From assembly GCA_030150265.1 (NCBI GenBank), contig JASLGG010000027.1, positions 115,343-179,342 of the forward strand: DNA of 64,000 bases, written 5' to 3'. The notes beneath the pieces were generated by a model that worked only from the letters and a program-made list of their open reading frames with translations, did not search any database and was not told the DNA's origin. The position numbers and the translations under genes are program-made. Origin of the DNA: Protaetiibacter sp. Lineage in GTDB: Bacteria > Actinomycetota > Actinomycetes > Actinomycetales > Microbacteriaceae. Shown here one piece after another: positions 39,802-48,317 of the stretch (its first letter is position 1; every line of letters begins with the position of its first letter).

Positions 39802-41295
39802 TCATCCTCCTGCTGCGATGATCAGATTCTGGGCGGTGACGTCGTCACCGGCGAACTCGGCGGCCTGCCTGCCGCGCTGCATGACCACGACGCGGTCGGC
39901 GAGCTGCACGGCCTCCTCGTAGTCGCTCGTCACGACCAGCACGGCCTGCCCCTCGCGGGACAGCCCCCTGATCGCCGAGTAGATCTCCTGGCGTGCGCCC
40001 ACGTCGACGCCACGGGTGGGCTCCACGAGCACCAGGGGATTGGAGCCCCGCTCGAGCCAGCGGGCGAGCAGCACCTTCTGCTGATTGCCGCCCGAGAGGT
40101 TGGCGATCGCCTGGTGCGCCGGATCTGCGGACTTGATGCCGAGCTTGCCCGCCCAGCGGTCGTATGCGGTCGTCTCGCGCGAGCGGGTGATCGTTCCGAG
40201 CGACGACAGCCGCCCCCAGGACGCCACGGCGAGGTTCTCGACGACCGAGCGGTTCATGAAGGCGCCCTCGCGCTTGCGGTCGGGGGGCAGGTATCCGATG
40301 CCGCGGCGGATGGCGGCGACCGGGTGCGCCGGGAAGCCCGAGGTGCCGCCGATGCGCAGTTCCCCGCGAGTCGGGCGACGCAGGCCGAAGCACGCCTCGG
40401 CGACGATCGTGGTTCCGCTGCCGAGCTTGCCGTAGAGGCACACGACCTCGCCCGGGCTCACCTCGAGCGACAGCTCGGTGACCTGGTCGTCGATGTCGAG
40501 GTCGCGGATGCTGATGAGAGGCTCGCCGAGCACCGGGGCGCCTTGGTCGGCGGGCCGGGAGACCTCGCCGATGTCGCGTCCGACCATGGCCTCGACGAGC
40601 TCGCGGCGGCTGACGTCGCTCGTCGGCGACACGAGAGCGACATTCCCGTTGCGCAGCACCTGCACCCGGTCCGCGAGCTCGAAGACCTCGTCGAGCCGGT
40701 GGGTGATGTAGACGATGCACACCCCGCGGTCGCGCAGACGGCGCACCCACTCGAAGAGACGGTCGACCTCCTGCTGGGAGAGGGCGGCGGTCGGCTCGTC
40801 GAGGATCAGGAGCTTGGCGTCGTCGGCGAGCGCGCGCGCGATCTCCACGACCTGCCGCTCCCCGACGCGCAGGCTGCCCACGGTCGCGGCGGGATCGATG
40901 TCCACGCCCATCTGGTCCAGGACGTCCTCCGCGCGGCGCTGGATGCGGCTCCATGACACGATGCCGCCGGCGGTGGGCCAGCGGCCGAGACTGATGTTCT
41001 CGGCGACGGTGAGGGCGCCGGCGTCCTGGAACTCCTGGTAGATCATCCGGATGCCGAGTCGTCGTGCGCTGCGCGGGTTGAGCTCGGCGGACGTCTCCCC
41101 GTCGACGAGAATCGAGCCGGCGTCCGGGGTGTAGTCGCCGGCGAGGATCTTCACCAGCGTCGACTTCCCGGCACCGTTCTCGCCGAGCAGGGCGAGGACC
41201 TCGCCGCCGACGGCGTCGAGATTCACCTGGTGGAGAACCTCGACGCCGCCGAACGACTTGGAGATGCCTCGCAGGCTCAGGGTGAGCTGCGTCAC
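39802..41295 (-). CDS. Sugar ABC importer ATP-binding protein, RbsA/MglA type
   Basis: A 497-residue protein made of two fused ATPase domains, the hallmark of CUT2 importers. The first domain has Walker A GENGAGKSTLVKILAGD, signature SLRVGERQVVEIARAL and Walker B LLILDEPTAALS. The second is degenerate: its Walker A reads GKLGSGTTIVAEA and its Walker B LVLVEPTRGVDVG, with an intact NLSGGNQQKVLLARWL. Asymmetric degeneration like this is normal in the family. GTG start chosen from the first family residues. The permease gene follows after 1 base. Confidence 0.92.
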   Translation of the reverse strand: MTQLTLSLRGISKSFGGVEVLHQVNLDAVGGEVLALLGENGAGKSTLVKILAGDYTPDAGSILVDGETSAELNPRSARRLGIRMIYQEFQDAGALTVAENISLGRWPTAGGIVSWSRIQRRAEDVLDQMGVDIDPAATVGSLRVGERQVVEIARALADDAKLLILDEPTAALSQQEVDRLFEWVRRLRDRGVCIVYITHRLDEVFELADRVQVLRNGNVALVSPTSDVSRRELVEAMVGRDIGEVSRPADQGAPVLGEPLISIRDLDIDDQVTELSLEVSPGEVVCLYGKLGSGTTIVAEACFGLRRPTRGELRIGGTSGFPAHPVAAIRRGIGYLPPDRKREGAFMNRSVVENLAVASWGRLSSLGTITRSRETTAYDRWAGKLGIKSADPAHQAIANLSGGNQQKVLLARWLERGSNPLVLVEPTRGVDVGARQEIYSAIRGLSREGQAVLVVTSDYEEAVQLADRVVVMQRGRQAAEFAGDDVTAQNLIIAAGG

Positions 41296-41303
41296 GTGGA
41301 TCC

Positions 41304-42293
41304 TTATCCGTAGAACTCGGCGAAGTTGTCCGCGTTGATGAACACGTGCTTGGTGAACACGTTCGCGGGAACCTTCTCGCCCTTGATCAGGCTGATGATC
41401 GACGGGATGGCCAGCTGGCCGTACTTCTCGGGGAAGTAGGCGGTGTCGCCGATCCAGTTCGGGTTCTTCTGGATGTCCTCGAAGGCGCTCGGGTCGGCGC
41501 CCTGCGCCACCCCGTAGATCTGCCCCTCGCGACCCTGAGCACGCGCTGCGGCGAACGAACCGAGCAGCATGTCGTCGTTGAGGCTGACGACCGCGATGCG
41601 GCTCGCACCGGTGAGCGCGGTCAGCGTGTCGCCGAAGGTGGTCTTGCCGCCGTCGATCGTGCCGCCGCCGTCGACGCTGCGGTGCTTCGCCTCGTCGAGC
41701 TTGCCGCAGATGGACTCGAAGCCCTCGATGGCGCCGCCCGTGCGGTCGAGGTTGACCTGGCCGGCGGCAGGCTGCTCCATGGAGACGAACGCGTCGTAGG
41801 CGCAGTCGAACTTGTCCTTGAAGTACTTGCCCAGGGCCTCGCCCGCGATGAATCCCGCGGTGTGGTTGTCGGCGCCGACGAAGACCTTCTCGCACGGGCG
41901 CTGGTGGATGTCGACCGCGACGACGGGGACGTCGGGGCCGGCCGCGCAGATCGACTCGGCGGCCTTCTCGTCCACCTGGAAGTTGATGATGCCGTCGACG
42001 CCCTGCGTCTTGAAGTTCTGCGCGCAGGCGAGCGCCTTGGCGGCGTCGAGCTGGGAGTCGCAGAACAGCAGTTCCACGCCGGCTGCGGCCGCCTCGGACT
42101 TGATGTTCTCGGAGACGAGCTTGACGAAGGGCACCTGATCCCCGAGGGAGATGTAGCCGATCTTCAGCTTGGTCTCACCGCCCGTGCCATTGTCGCCGGG
42201 GGTCGAACCCGAGGTACAGCCGGTCAAGACGAATGCTGTGGCGAGGGCGGCGGCGGCGAGGAAGCCGAGGCCCTCCTTTCGCTGTGAGCGCAT
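41304..42293 (-). CDS. Sugar ABC importer substrate-binding lipoprotein
   Basis: A 329-residue periplasmic-binding protein of the RbsB/PBP1 type. The signal peptide ends in the lipobox FVLTGC, so it is tethered to the outer face of the membrane. LKIGYISLGDQVPFVKLVSE begins the first lobe, and GIINFQVDEKA, VAVDIHQRPCEKVFVGADNH and SLNDDMLLGSFAAARA line the cleft. The ligand is unknown. Four cysteines in the mature domain are more than usual. It is the first gene of an eight-gene operon and has a LacI-type operator at its promoter. Confidence 0.92.
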   Translation of the reverse strand: MRSQRKEGLGFLAAAALATAFVLTGCTSGSTPGDNGTGGETKLKIGYISLGDQVPFVKLVSENIKSEAAAAGVELLFCDSQLDAAKALACAQNFKTQGVDGIINFQVDEKAAESICAAGPDVPVVAVDIHQRPCEKVFVGADNHTAGFIAGEALGKYFKDKFDCAYDAFVSMEQPAAGQVNLDRTGGAIEGFESICGKLDEAKHRSVDGGGTIDGGKTTFGDTLTALTGASRIAVVSLNDDMLLGSFAAARAQGREGQIYGVAQGADPSAFEDIQKNPNWIGDTAYFPEKYGQLAIPSIISLIKGEKVPANVFTKHVFINADNFAEFYG

Positions 42294-42316
42294 GAATCGT
42301 TCCTCTCTGAACTGAT

Positions 42317-42371
42317 TCTGGAACCCTTTCCAGACACCTGAGTCTATGCGTCGCGTCGACGGCTTTGTCAA
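42317..42371 (-). promoter_or_regulatory. Promoter and LacI-type operator (site A) of the importer operon
   Basis: On the minus strand TTGACA (42366-42371) and TAGACT (42341-42346) make a -35/-10 pair with an unusual 19-base spacer. Immediately after lies TCTGGAACCCTTTCCAGA (plus strand, 42317-42334), a palindrome with 7-base arms. The operator covers the likely transcript start, as expected for repression of the operon beginning at 42293. Confidence 0.75.
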
Positions 42372-42431
42372 TAGCGAAAAACCAAGCGCCATGGGGCGAC
42401 GGCGGGCATGCGGGTCGTCCGGGGCTCCGAT

Positions 42432-42468
42432 TGGAAATGATTCCATTCTCGTCGATTTGCACCATACT
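42432..42468 (+). promoter_or_regulatory. LacI-type operator (site B) upstream of mutarotase and lacI
   Basis: TGGAAATGATTCCA (42432-42445) is a near-perfect palindrome 65 bases before the mutarotase start. A possible -10 CATACT lies at 42463-42468, placing the operator over the -35 region. The repressor gene is second in this transcript, so the site would give autoregulation. Confidence 0.7.
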
Positions 42469-42510
42469 TGTCACCACCGGCGAGGGTCGCCGATCGGATG
42501 GAGGAACGCG

Positions 42511-42825
42511 ATGGAGCGGGTCTGCTTCAGCTTCGAGCTCTTCGAGGGCGCGGAGGACGAGTACAAGAGGCGCCACGACGAGATCTGGCCGGAACTCGTG
42601 GAGGCCATCCAGGCCGCCGGCCTGAAGAACTACAGCCTCTTCCGTCGTGGCACGCTCGTGATCGGCTACGTCGAGGCCCACCCGGACGCGGCGACGGCTT
42701 TCGCGAAGGTGGGCGAGAGCGAGCACAACGGGAAGTGGTCGGAGTGGTTCCGCGACCTCATCGTGAATCAGGCCGACAACAAGGGCGAGATGCTGCGATT
42801 CGCCGAGGTCTGGCATCTGGATTAG
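42511..42825 (+). CDS. L-rhamnose mutarotase family protein
   Basis: A 104-residue protein of the RhaM (dimeric ferredoxin-like) family. Conserved features are YKRRHDEIWPELVEAIQAAGL with the catalytic His, NYSLFRRGTLVIGYVE and KWSEWFRDLI. Members interconvert alpha and beta anomers of L-rhamnose or related sugars. Its presence indicates that the pathway starts from a free sugar, probably a 6-deoxy or similar hexose or pentose, but specificity cannot be read. GAGGAACG upstream supports the ATG. First gene of a unit with lacI and an esterase. Confidence 0.87.
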   Translation: MERVCFSFELFEGAEDEYKRRHDEIWPELVEAIQAAGLKNYSLFRRGTLVIGYVEAHPDAATAFAKVGESEHNGKWSEWFRDLIVNQADNKGEMLRFAEVWHLD

Positions 42826-42874
42826 TACATCCTGATGGGAGCGCAGTTTTCGCGGCGAGAGGGGATCGAGACGC

Positions 42875-43900
42875 ATGGATGAGCCACGGGCCGTCACCAT
42901 CCACGATGTGGCCACCCGTGCCGGGGTCGCCGTCTCGTCGGTCTCGCGGGCGCTGAGCTCCCATCCGGACGTGAGCCCGAGCATGAAGGCCAAGGTGTTC
43001 GCGGCCGCGGAGGAGCTCGGCTACTCGCCGGATCCCGGGGCGCAGAGCCTCCGGAGCGGGTTCACCCGCACGGTCGGCTTCGTCGTGCGCGACTTCGCGA
43101 ACCCCTTCTTCGGCGACATCATCCACGGGGCCGAGGAGGCTCTCAACGACGCGGGCTACTCGCTGCTCGTCACCAACAGCAGCGGCGATCCCGTGCGCGA
43201 GGTGGATCGTCTCACGCTGCTGCGGCAGCGACGAGTGGACGCCCTGCTCTTCTCGTCGATCTCCGAGGCGTCCACGAAGACCAGCAAGGCGCTCGCCGCG
43301 TTCTCGCGCCCCGTCGTCCTCATCGACCGCGATCCGCGCAAGCTGCGCGCGGGCAGCATCCTGCTCGATCATGCGCAGGGGGTGCGCGACGCCACGGCCG
43401 ACCTCATCGGTCTCGGGCATCGTCGGATCGCCATGATCACCGGCTCGACGGCGATCCGGCCGACCCGAGAGCGCTTCCGCGGCTATTCGGAGGCATTCGA
43501 GGCGGCGGGCATCCCCGTCGACGAGGCGCTTCAGGTGTCCGGCGCCTTCTCCGTGGCCTTCGCGCGTGAGACCACCGGACGTCTGCTTGCGCTGCCTGCC
43601 GGCGAGCGGCCCACGGCGATCGTCGCGGGCGGTGTGCAGACGACGATCGGCGTGCTCGAAGCGCTGTCGGAGCTGGGGGTGCGTCCCGGTGACGACCTCT
43701 CACTCGTGGTGTGCGACGACCTGCCCTGGCTGCGGGTCATGCGGCCGCGCATCAGCGTCGTCATCCGCGACGCCGAGGAGATGGGCCGGCAGGCCGCGGG
43801 GCTCGCGCTCGAGCTCATCAGAGGAGGCGAGCCGCGTTCCGTGACGCTGCCGACCTCCTACGAGGTCCGCGAGACCTCGCGCCCGGCCCCGGCTCGGTAG
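42875..43900 (+). CDS. LacI family transcriptional repressor
   Basis: A 341-residue regulator. The N-terminal helix-turn-helix and hinge are TIHDVATRAGVAVSSVSRAL and AEELGYSPDPGAQSLRSG, followed by a periplasmic-binding-protein-like ligand domain (FVVRDFANPFFGDIIHGAEE, LIDRDPRKL, GHRRIAMITGS). It is the only DNA-binding regulator in the catabolic cluster. Seven near-palindromic sites with central CG or related bases in the cluster's promoters are its probable operators. The inducer is likely the imported sugar or an early intermediate. Confidence 0.92.
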   Translation: MDEPRAVTIHDVATRAGVAVSSVSRALSSHPDVSPSMKAKVFAAAEELGYSPDPGAQSLRSGFTRTVGFVVRDFANPFFGDIIHGAEEALNDAGYSLLVTNSSGDPVREVDRLTLLRQRRVDALLFSSISEASTKTSKALAAFSRPVVLIDRDPRKLRAGSILLDHAQGVRDATADLIGLGHRRIAMITGSTAIRPTRERFRGYSEAFEAAGIPVDEALQVSGAFSVAFARETTGRLLALPAGERPTAIVAGGVQTTIGVLEALSELGVRPGDDLSLVVCDDLPWLRVMRPRISVVIRDAEEMGRQAAGLALELIRGGEPRSVTLPTSYEVRETSRPAPAR

Positions 43901-43907
43901 GCGTACG

Positions 43908-45071
43908 ATGCAGCTCGTCCCGCAGCCGAGTCTCCGCGAGCTCATCCGCGGCGCGACGGCGATCGAGGCGGTCGCCGGCGGCCTCGCCCCGGTGCGACTG
44001 CCGAGCTGGACGAGAGCGCAGCAGTTCGACGACTGGATCGAGCGGTGGTCCGCTCAGTCGCTCGGCGTGAGCCTGGTGGCGCTCACGGCGGCGAGCCGGG
44101 TCGAGATCGACCTCGAGCTCACGCGCATCCTGCCCGCGGGAGAGGCCCAGGCGCTGTTCCCGGCGAGCCTCGTCGCGGAGCTCGACGGCGTGGTCGTCGC
44201 GCGCGTCCCGGTGGAGGCGGGACCTGTGGTGCGGACCCTCCCGGATCGCTCGGCAGAGCTGATCGAGGGGCCGGCCGTCACGGCGGAACTCGAGCTCGGC
44301 CCGTCGACGGGGGAGGAGCGGACCCTGCGGATCTGGTTGCCGCACAACGGGCGCTCCGTGCTGCGCGCCGTGCGCGCGGATGCGCCGCTGCACCCCGCTC
44401 CGGAGGACGGGAAGCCGGTCTGGCTGCACCACGGCAGCTCCGTGAGCCATGGGCTCGAGGCGGTCGATCCGCTCGGACCGTGGCCGCAGCAGGCGGCGCG
44501 GGCCCTCGGCATGGAGTTGCGGAACCTCGCCATCGCAGGCAACGCGCAGCTCGATCCGTTCGTCGCGCGCACGATCGCGGCGCTGCCGGCCGAGGTGATC
44601 TCCCTCAAGCTCGGCGTCAACGTCGTGAACGGCGACACGATGCGGGCACGCGCCTTCGTCCCGGCGCTGCACGGCTTCCTCGACCTCGTGCGGGAGGGGC
44701 ATCCCCGTACGCCGCTTCTCGTGCTCTCCCCGATCGCCTGCCCCGCGATCGAGGAGGTGCCCGGCCCCACCGCGAAGGGCGCCGACGGGCGCTACCGTGG
44801 CACCCCGCGACACACAGCTCCGGGCGACGGCGCCCTCACGCTGCGCGTCGTGCGCGATCTCGTGCGGGAGGTCGTCGAGCGCCGGATGCAGGACGATCCG
44901 GCGCTCTGGTACGACGACGGACTCGCGCTGTTCGGGGAGGCGGATGCCGCCCTCCTGTGGGACGGGCTCCATCCGGATCAGGAGGGCTACGACCTCATCG
45001 CGGAACGGTTCGTGGAGCGGGCTCGATCGGACAGCCCGACGGGGCGCGCCTTCGCGCGGCTGCTTCGGTAG
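43908..45071 (+). CDS. SGNH/GDSL-type hydrolase (carbohydrate esterase-like)
   Basis: A 387-residue protein with an N-terminal beta-sandwich-like domain (to about residue 165) and a C-terminal SGNH hydrolase domain. The catalytic blocks are LHHGSSVSHG (block I Ser), LAIAGNAQLDP (block III Asn) and DGLHPDQEGYDLI (block V Asp-His). Two-domain proteins like this often de-esterify plant polysaccharides or glycosides. No signal peptide is seen, so it acts inside the cell, perhaps on an imported sugar ester or a lactone. It begins 7 bases after the lacI stop. Confidence 0.8.
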   Translation: MQLVPQPSLRELIRGATAIEAVAGGLAPVRLPSWTRAQQFDDWIERWSAQSLGVSLVALTAASRVEIDLELTRILPAGEAQALFPASLVAELDGVVVARVPVEAGPVVRTLPDRSAELIEGPAVTAELELGPSTGEERTLRIWLPHNGRSVLRAVRADAPLHPAPEDGKPVWLHHGSSVSHGLEAVDPLGPWPQQAARALGMELRNLAIAGNAQLDPFVARTIAALPAEVISLKLGVNVVNGDTMRARAFVPALHGFLDLVREGHPRTPLLVLSPIACPAIEEVPGPTAKGADGRYRGTPRHTAPGDGALTLRVVRDLVREVVERRMQDDPALWYDDGLALFGEADAALLWDGLHPDQEGYDLIAERFVERARSDSPTGRAFARLLR

Positions 45072-45087
45072 CGACGGCGCCCGGCGC

Positions 45088-45130
45088 TTGACGCGCGGGA
45101 CCGCCGTCGCTATCGTCGGAAACGATTCCA
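45088..45130 (+). promoter_or_regulatory. Promoter and LacI-type operator (site C)
   Basis: TTGACG (45088-45093), a 17-base spacer and TATCGT (45111-45116) form a good promoter. CGGAAACGATTCCA (45117-45130) follows without a gap, covering the transcript start. Drives the VOC protein and SDR genes. Confidence 0.8.
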
Positions 45131-45166
45131 CCCGAGCTGTCGGGTGCCACGAGGGAGAGGCGCGAA

Positions 45167-45616
45167 GTGTCGGCGGTCACCGGTTTCTTCCACGCGGGCA
45201 TCACCGTGCGCGAGATGGACGCCTCGCTGCGGTTCTACCGCGACGGCCTCGGCCTCGAGGTGCACCTCGACCGCGTGCTCGACGCGGACTACCTGCGCGA
45301 GGTCCTGGCCCTCGACTTCTCGACGATCCGCGCGGTGTATCTCACGATCCCCGGCGGCGGCTTCGTCGAACTGCTCGAGTACCGCGGCACCGAGCGGCTC
45401 TCCGCCGCCGCGCGCCCGAGCGACGTCGGCGGAGGCCACCTGTGCCTCTACGTCACCGGGATCGACGCGCTCACGACGCGTCTGGTCGAGCACGGCGGCG
45501 CCCCGCGCTCCGAAGCGCCCGTCGACATCACGAGCGGCCCCAACGCGGGCGCGCGGAGCATCTACATGCGGGACCCCGACGGCTACGCCGTCGAGCTGTT
45601 CGAGCGGAAGGACTGA
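45167..45616 (+). CDS. VOC (glyoxalase-fold) family protein
   Basis: A 149-residue vicinal-oxygen-chelate protein. Two beta-alpha-beta-beta-beta modules are seen: FHAGITVREMDASLRFYRDG with a metal-ligand His, and GGGHLCLYVTGIDAL to RDPDGYAVELFE with a second His and Glu. Such proteins are lactoylglutathione-lyase-like isomerases, epimerases (methylmalonyl-CoA epimerase) or dioxygenases. In this context an epimerase or lyase step is possible. GTG start; GAGGGAGAGG lies upstream. One base separates it from the SDR gene. Confidence 0.85.
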   Translation: MSAVTGFFHAGITVREMDASLRFYRDGLGLEVHLDRVLDADYLREVLALDFSTIRAVYLTIPGGGFVELLEYRGTERLSAAARPSDVGGGHLCLYVTGIDALTTRLVEHGGAPRSEAPVDITSGPNAGARSIYMRDPDGYAVELFERKD

Positions 45617-45617
45617 C

Positions 45618-46349
45618 ATGACGCGGGCGGTCGTCACGGGAGCGGGGAGCGGGATCGGCAGCGCCGTCGCGCGTCGGCTCCAGCAGGAGGGCTACGAGGT
45701 GCTCGCCGTGGACCGGGACGAGCAGGCGCTCGCGGCCCATGCCGCCGAGGGCATGCAGGTGCTCGCGGCGGACCTCTCCGCCCCCGACGGCCGCGATCGC
45801 GTGGTCGCCGCGGGGGAGGGGGCGGCAGCCCTCGTCAACTCGGCGGGGATCAACCGCCTGAAGCCCATCCTCGAGCTCACCGTCGACGACCTGCACGAGG
45901 TCTACGCGGTCAATGTCGACGCCGTGTGGGACCTCACCTCGCGGATCGGGCGCACGATGCCGCGCGGCGGTGCGATCGTCAACCTCTCGTCGAGCTCCGC
46001 GAAGCTCGCGACCACGACCGAGGCGGCCGTCTACGCCTCCTCGAAGGCGGCGGTGCTGTCGATCACGCGGTCCTTCGCCTACGCCTTCGCCCCCGCGGGT
46101 GTCAGGGTCAACGCCATCTGCCCGGGCATCATCGACACCCCGATGCAGGACCGGGTGCTCGAGGGGGTGGCGGCGGCGCGCGGCATGACGTTCGAGCAGC
46201 TCGCCGAGGAGCGCAACGCGCTCGTGCCCCTCGGGCGGGCGGCCTCCGCCGAGGAGTGCGCCGGAGCGATCCGCTTCCTGCTCTCCGAGGAGGCCGGCTA
46301 CATGACCGGCCAGGCGATCAACTACACGGGCGGCCTCGTGATGTGGTGA
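45618..46349 (+). CDS. SDR family oxidoreductase
   Basis: A 243-residue classical SDR. Cofactor motif VTGAGSGIGSAVARRL; the Asp of LAVDRDEQAL after strand two suggests NAD(H) preference. Catalytic residues: Ser in NLSSSSAKLA and YASSKAAV. The C-terminal GYMTGQAINYTGGLVMW resembles 2-keto-3-deoxy-L-fuconate and sugar-acid dehydrogenases. Co-transcribed with the VOC gene and followed by a strong convergent terminator. Confidence 0.88.
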   Translation: MTRAVVTGAGSGIGSAVARRLQQEGYEVLAVDRDEQALAAHAAEGMQVLAADLSAPDGRDRVVAAGEGAAALVNSAGINRLKPILELTVDDLHEVYAVNVDAVWDLTSRIGRTMPRGGAIVNLSSSSAKLATTTEAAVYASSKAAVLSITRSFAYAFAPAGVRVNAICPGIIDTPMQDRVLEGVAAARGMTFEQLAEERNALVPLGRAASAEECAGAIRFLLSEEAGYMTGQAINYTGGLVMW

Positions 46350-46363
46350 CGCCCAGCGTCACC
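46345..46363. terminator. Perfect bidirectional hairpin terminator
   Basis: GGTGACGC (46345-46352), loop CCA, GCGTCACC (46356-46363): a perfect 8-base stem starting at the SDR stop and lying between convergent transcripts. No T-tract; works in either direction by symmetry. Confidence 0.7.
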
Positions 46364-46374
46364 GTGCCGCGTCG

Positions 46375-47403
46375 TCACAGCGGATCCGCGAGCGACAGCC
46401 AGCTTGCGGGCGTCCGGACGAGCAGCCGGTCCAGATCGTCGTCGTCGGCACCGTGCGCTCGCAGGAGCGGCACGAGATGGCGCAGGAGGTGCCCGTAGCC
46501 CCATCCGCCGTGGCGTCGCAGCCGGGTGCGCACCCCGATGTCCTGCGAGATCGTCACCTGATCGGCGGCCTGCCCGTGCAGCAGGGCCACCGTCGTCGCC
46601 ATGACCTCGTGATCGCTCGGCGGCCATCGTCCGGGGCCGAGGAGCGAGTGGTCGAAGCCGCACAGGTCGAAGGACAACCGGGCGCCCGTCGCGAGTACGC
46701 GCTCGAGCTGACCGGGCCTCCCGACGGCGGTCGTCACGTGGTTGAGCAGCACGCGTCGCGGCGGCAGGCCGGTCGCGGCGACCACCTCCATGACCTGTTC
46801 CGCGGTGTCGCTCCAGGGGTGGAGGTGGATCGACAGCGGGAGGCCGGTGTCGTGCGCCGCGCGCGCCGCCCCGCGCACGACGCGCAGCTCGCTCGGGGTC
46901 GGAGGGTCGGAGGTGCCGATCTCGCCGATGACGCCCGGCCGCGGCCCGGAGCGCTGCGCGTCCGCGACGATCGCGTCGTAGGCCGCGCTCTCCTCGCCGC
47001 CCGCGGGCAGGTGCCCGCGGTGGGTCGCCTCGAGGTAGTAGCCCGTCCCCATGACGACGTGCAGTCCGCTCTCCCACGAGAGGCGCAGCAGCGCATCCGG
47101 ATCGCGCCCCAGGTCGAGCGGCGTGGCGTCGACGACCGTGCCGCCTCCGAGCGCGGCGAGGTCGCAGAGGTCCTCGAGCACCGGCTCGAACTCCGTGAAG
47201 CGGTAGTTGTCGGGATGCGCGCCCGGGTTCCACCGGCACTCCGCCGCGGCGGCGGCGTCGAAGGCGCCGTGCTCGGGAGCCGCCTGATAGCCGTGCGCGG
47301 CGAGCAGGGGCGTGCAGTCCATGTGCAGGTGCTCGTGGACGAGCGCGATCCCGAGGTCGCCGGGGTCGACGTCGCCGCGAACCGTGCGGACGACGTCGCT
47401 CAC
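46375..47403 (-). CDS. Phosphotriesterase-like lactonase/amidohydrolase
   Basis: A 342-residue amidohydrolase of the phosphotriesterase group. Metal ligands are seen in ALVHEHLHMDC (HxH), LSIHLHPW, LLNHVTT and TISQDIG (Asp). The residue that is a carbamylated Lys in phosphotriesterase appears to be Glu in GVIGEIGTSD, as in E. coli PHP. Relatives hydrolyse sugar lactones, so lactone opening after sugar oxidation is plausible. GTG start overlapping the preceding stop; last gene of operon D. Confidence 0.78.
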   Translation of the reverse strand: MSDVVRTVRGDVDPGDLGIALVHEHLHMDCTPLLAAHGYQAAPEHGAFDAAAAAECRWNPGAHPDNYRFTEFEPVLEDLCDLAALGGGTVVDATPLDLGRDPDALLRLSWESGLHVVMGTGYYLEATHRGHLPAGGEESAAYDAIVADAQRSGPRPGVIGEIGTSDPPTPSELRVVRGAARAAHDTGLPLSIHLHPWSDTAEQVMEVVAATGLPPRRVLLNHVTTAVGRPGQLERVLATGARLSFDLCGFDHSLLGPGRWPPSDHEVMATTVALLHGQAADQVTISQDIGVRTRLRRHGGWGYGHLLRHLVPLLRAHGADDDDLDRLLVRTPASWLSLADPL

Positions 47404-48287
47404 AAGCGGTAGAGGCGCGCCGCGTTGTCGTGCAGGATCTTGGCCTGCTCGCTCTCCGAGAGCCCCGAGATGTACTCGCGGTACAGGTCCATGATCGTGT
47501 CGTAGCTCGAGTAGAGGCGGTCGACGGGCCAGTTCGAGCCGACGACGCAGCGGTCGGGCCCGAAGGACTCGACGCAGGTGTCGACCCAGCGGCGCAGCGA
47601 TTCGCGGCTGAACCGCGGGTCGGTCATCGCGAGGCCCGAGATCTTGCAGGTGACGTTGGGGGCCGAGGCGAGCTCCCCGAGCGAGCGCTTCCAGTTCGCG
47701 AAGTAGTCGTCGTCGCGCGCGCGGGGGAACCCGATGTGCTCGAGCACGATCTGCAGTTCGGGGTGGCGGCGGGCCAGCTGCGCGCCGGCCGCCATGTTCA
47801 TCCACTCGCAGTCGAGGTCGTAGACGAGCCCGCGCTCGGTCATCACCCGCAGCGACTCCTCGTAGACGGGGTTCACCTCACCCGAGGCGAGCATGCCCTC
47901 GGCGGCGAAGTCCCGGATGCCGACGAAGTAGGGCGACTCGGCGTGGCCGTCGAGCTGGGCCTGCGCCTGGTCGCCGCCGAGGTCCGCGTGGGCCACGATC
48001 GTGAAGGGCACGGGCGCCGCCTCGCGCATGCGCGTGAGCCACCGCGTCTCGGCCACCGGGTCGTCGGAGCCGAGCGCCGCCTGCACGTGGACGAAGGCGC
48101 TCACGTCGGCGAAGCGCGACTCGGCGTACACGGAGTCGATCGTGTAGGTGACCGACTTCATGGCGTCGATGTCGCCGAGGATCGGGTGCACGAACTCCTT
48201 CTCGAGCCACACCCACCGCATCCCCGGGTCGGGGGTGGCCATGTTCCAGAAGTGCACGTGGGTGTCGATGATTGGTTGCCGCGTCAT
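47400..48287 (-). CDS. Amidohydrolase-2 family lactonase (COG3618-like)
   Basis: A 295-residue TIM-barrel hydrolase. The metal site is DTHVHFWNM (HxH) near the start, the later His is in IVLEHIGFPRA, and the catalytic Asp in VVGSNWPVDRLY near residue 255. This family includes L-rhamnono- and L-fucono-lactonases and 2-pyrone-4,6-dicarboxylate hydrolase. In a cluster with a mutarotase, SDRs and dehydratases, sugar-lactone hydrolysis is the most likely role. It follows the enolase-superfamily gene by 30 bases. Confidence 0.85.
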   Translation of the reverse strand: MTRQPIIDTHVHFWNMATPDPGMRWVWLEKEFVHPILGDIDAMKSVTYTIDSVYAESRFADVSAFVHVQAALGSDDPVAETRWLTRMREAAPVPFTIVAHADLGGDQAQAQLDGHAESPYFVGIRDFAAEGMLASGEVNPVYEESLRVMTERGLVYDLDCEWMNMAAGAQLARRHPELQIVLEHIGFPRARDDDYFANWKRSLGELASAPNVTCKISGLAMTDPRFSRESLRRWVDTCVESFGPDRCVVGSNWPVDRLYSSYDTIMDLYREYISGLSESEQAKILHDNAARLYRL

Positions 48288-48317
48288 CGGGGCGTCCTTT
48301 CTCGCGAGGGTGATGGT

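Noticed and set aside
40000..40450. Degenerate Walker motifs in the second ATPase domain of the importer
   Set aside because: Asymmetric degeneration of one domain is normal for RbsA/MglA-type proteins.
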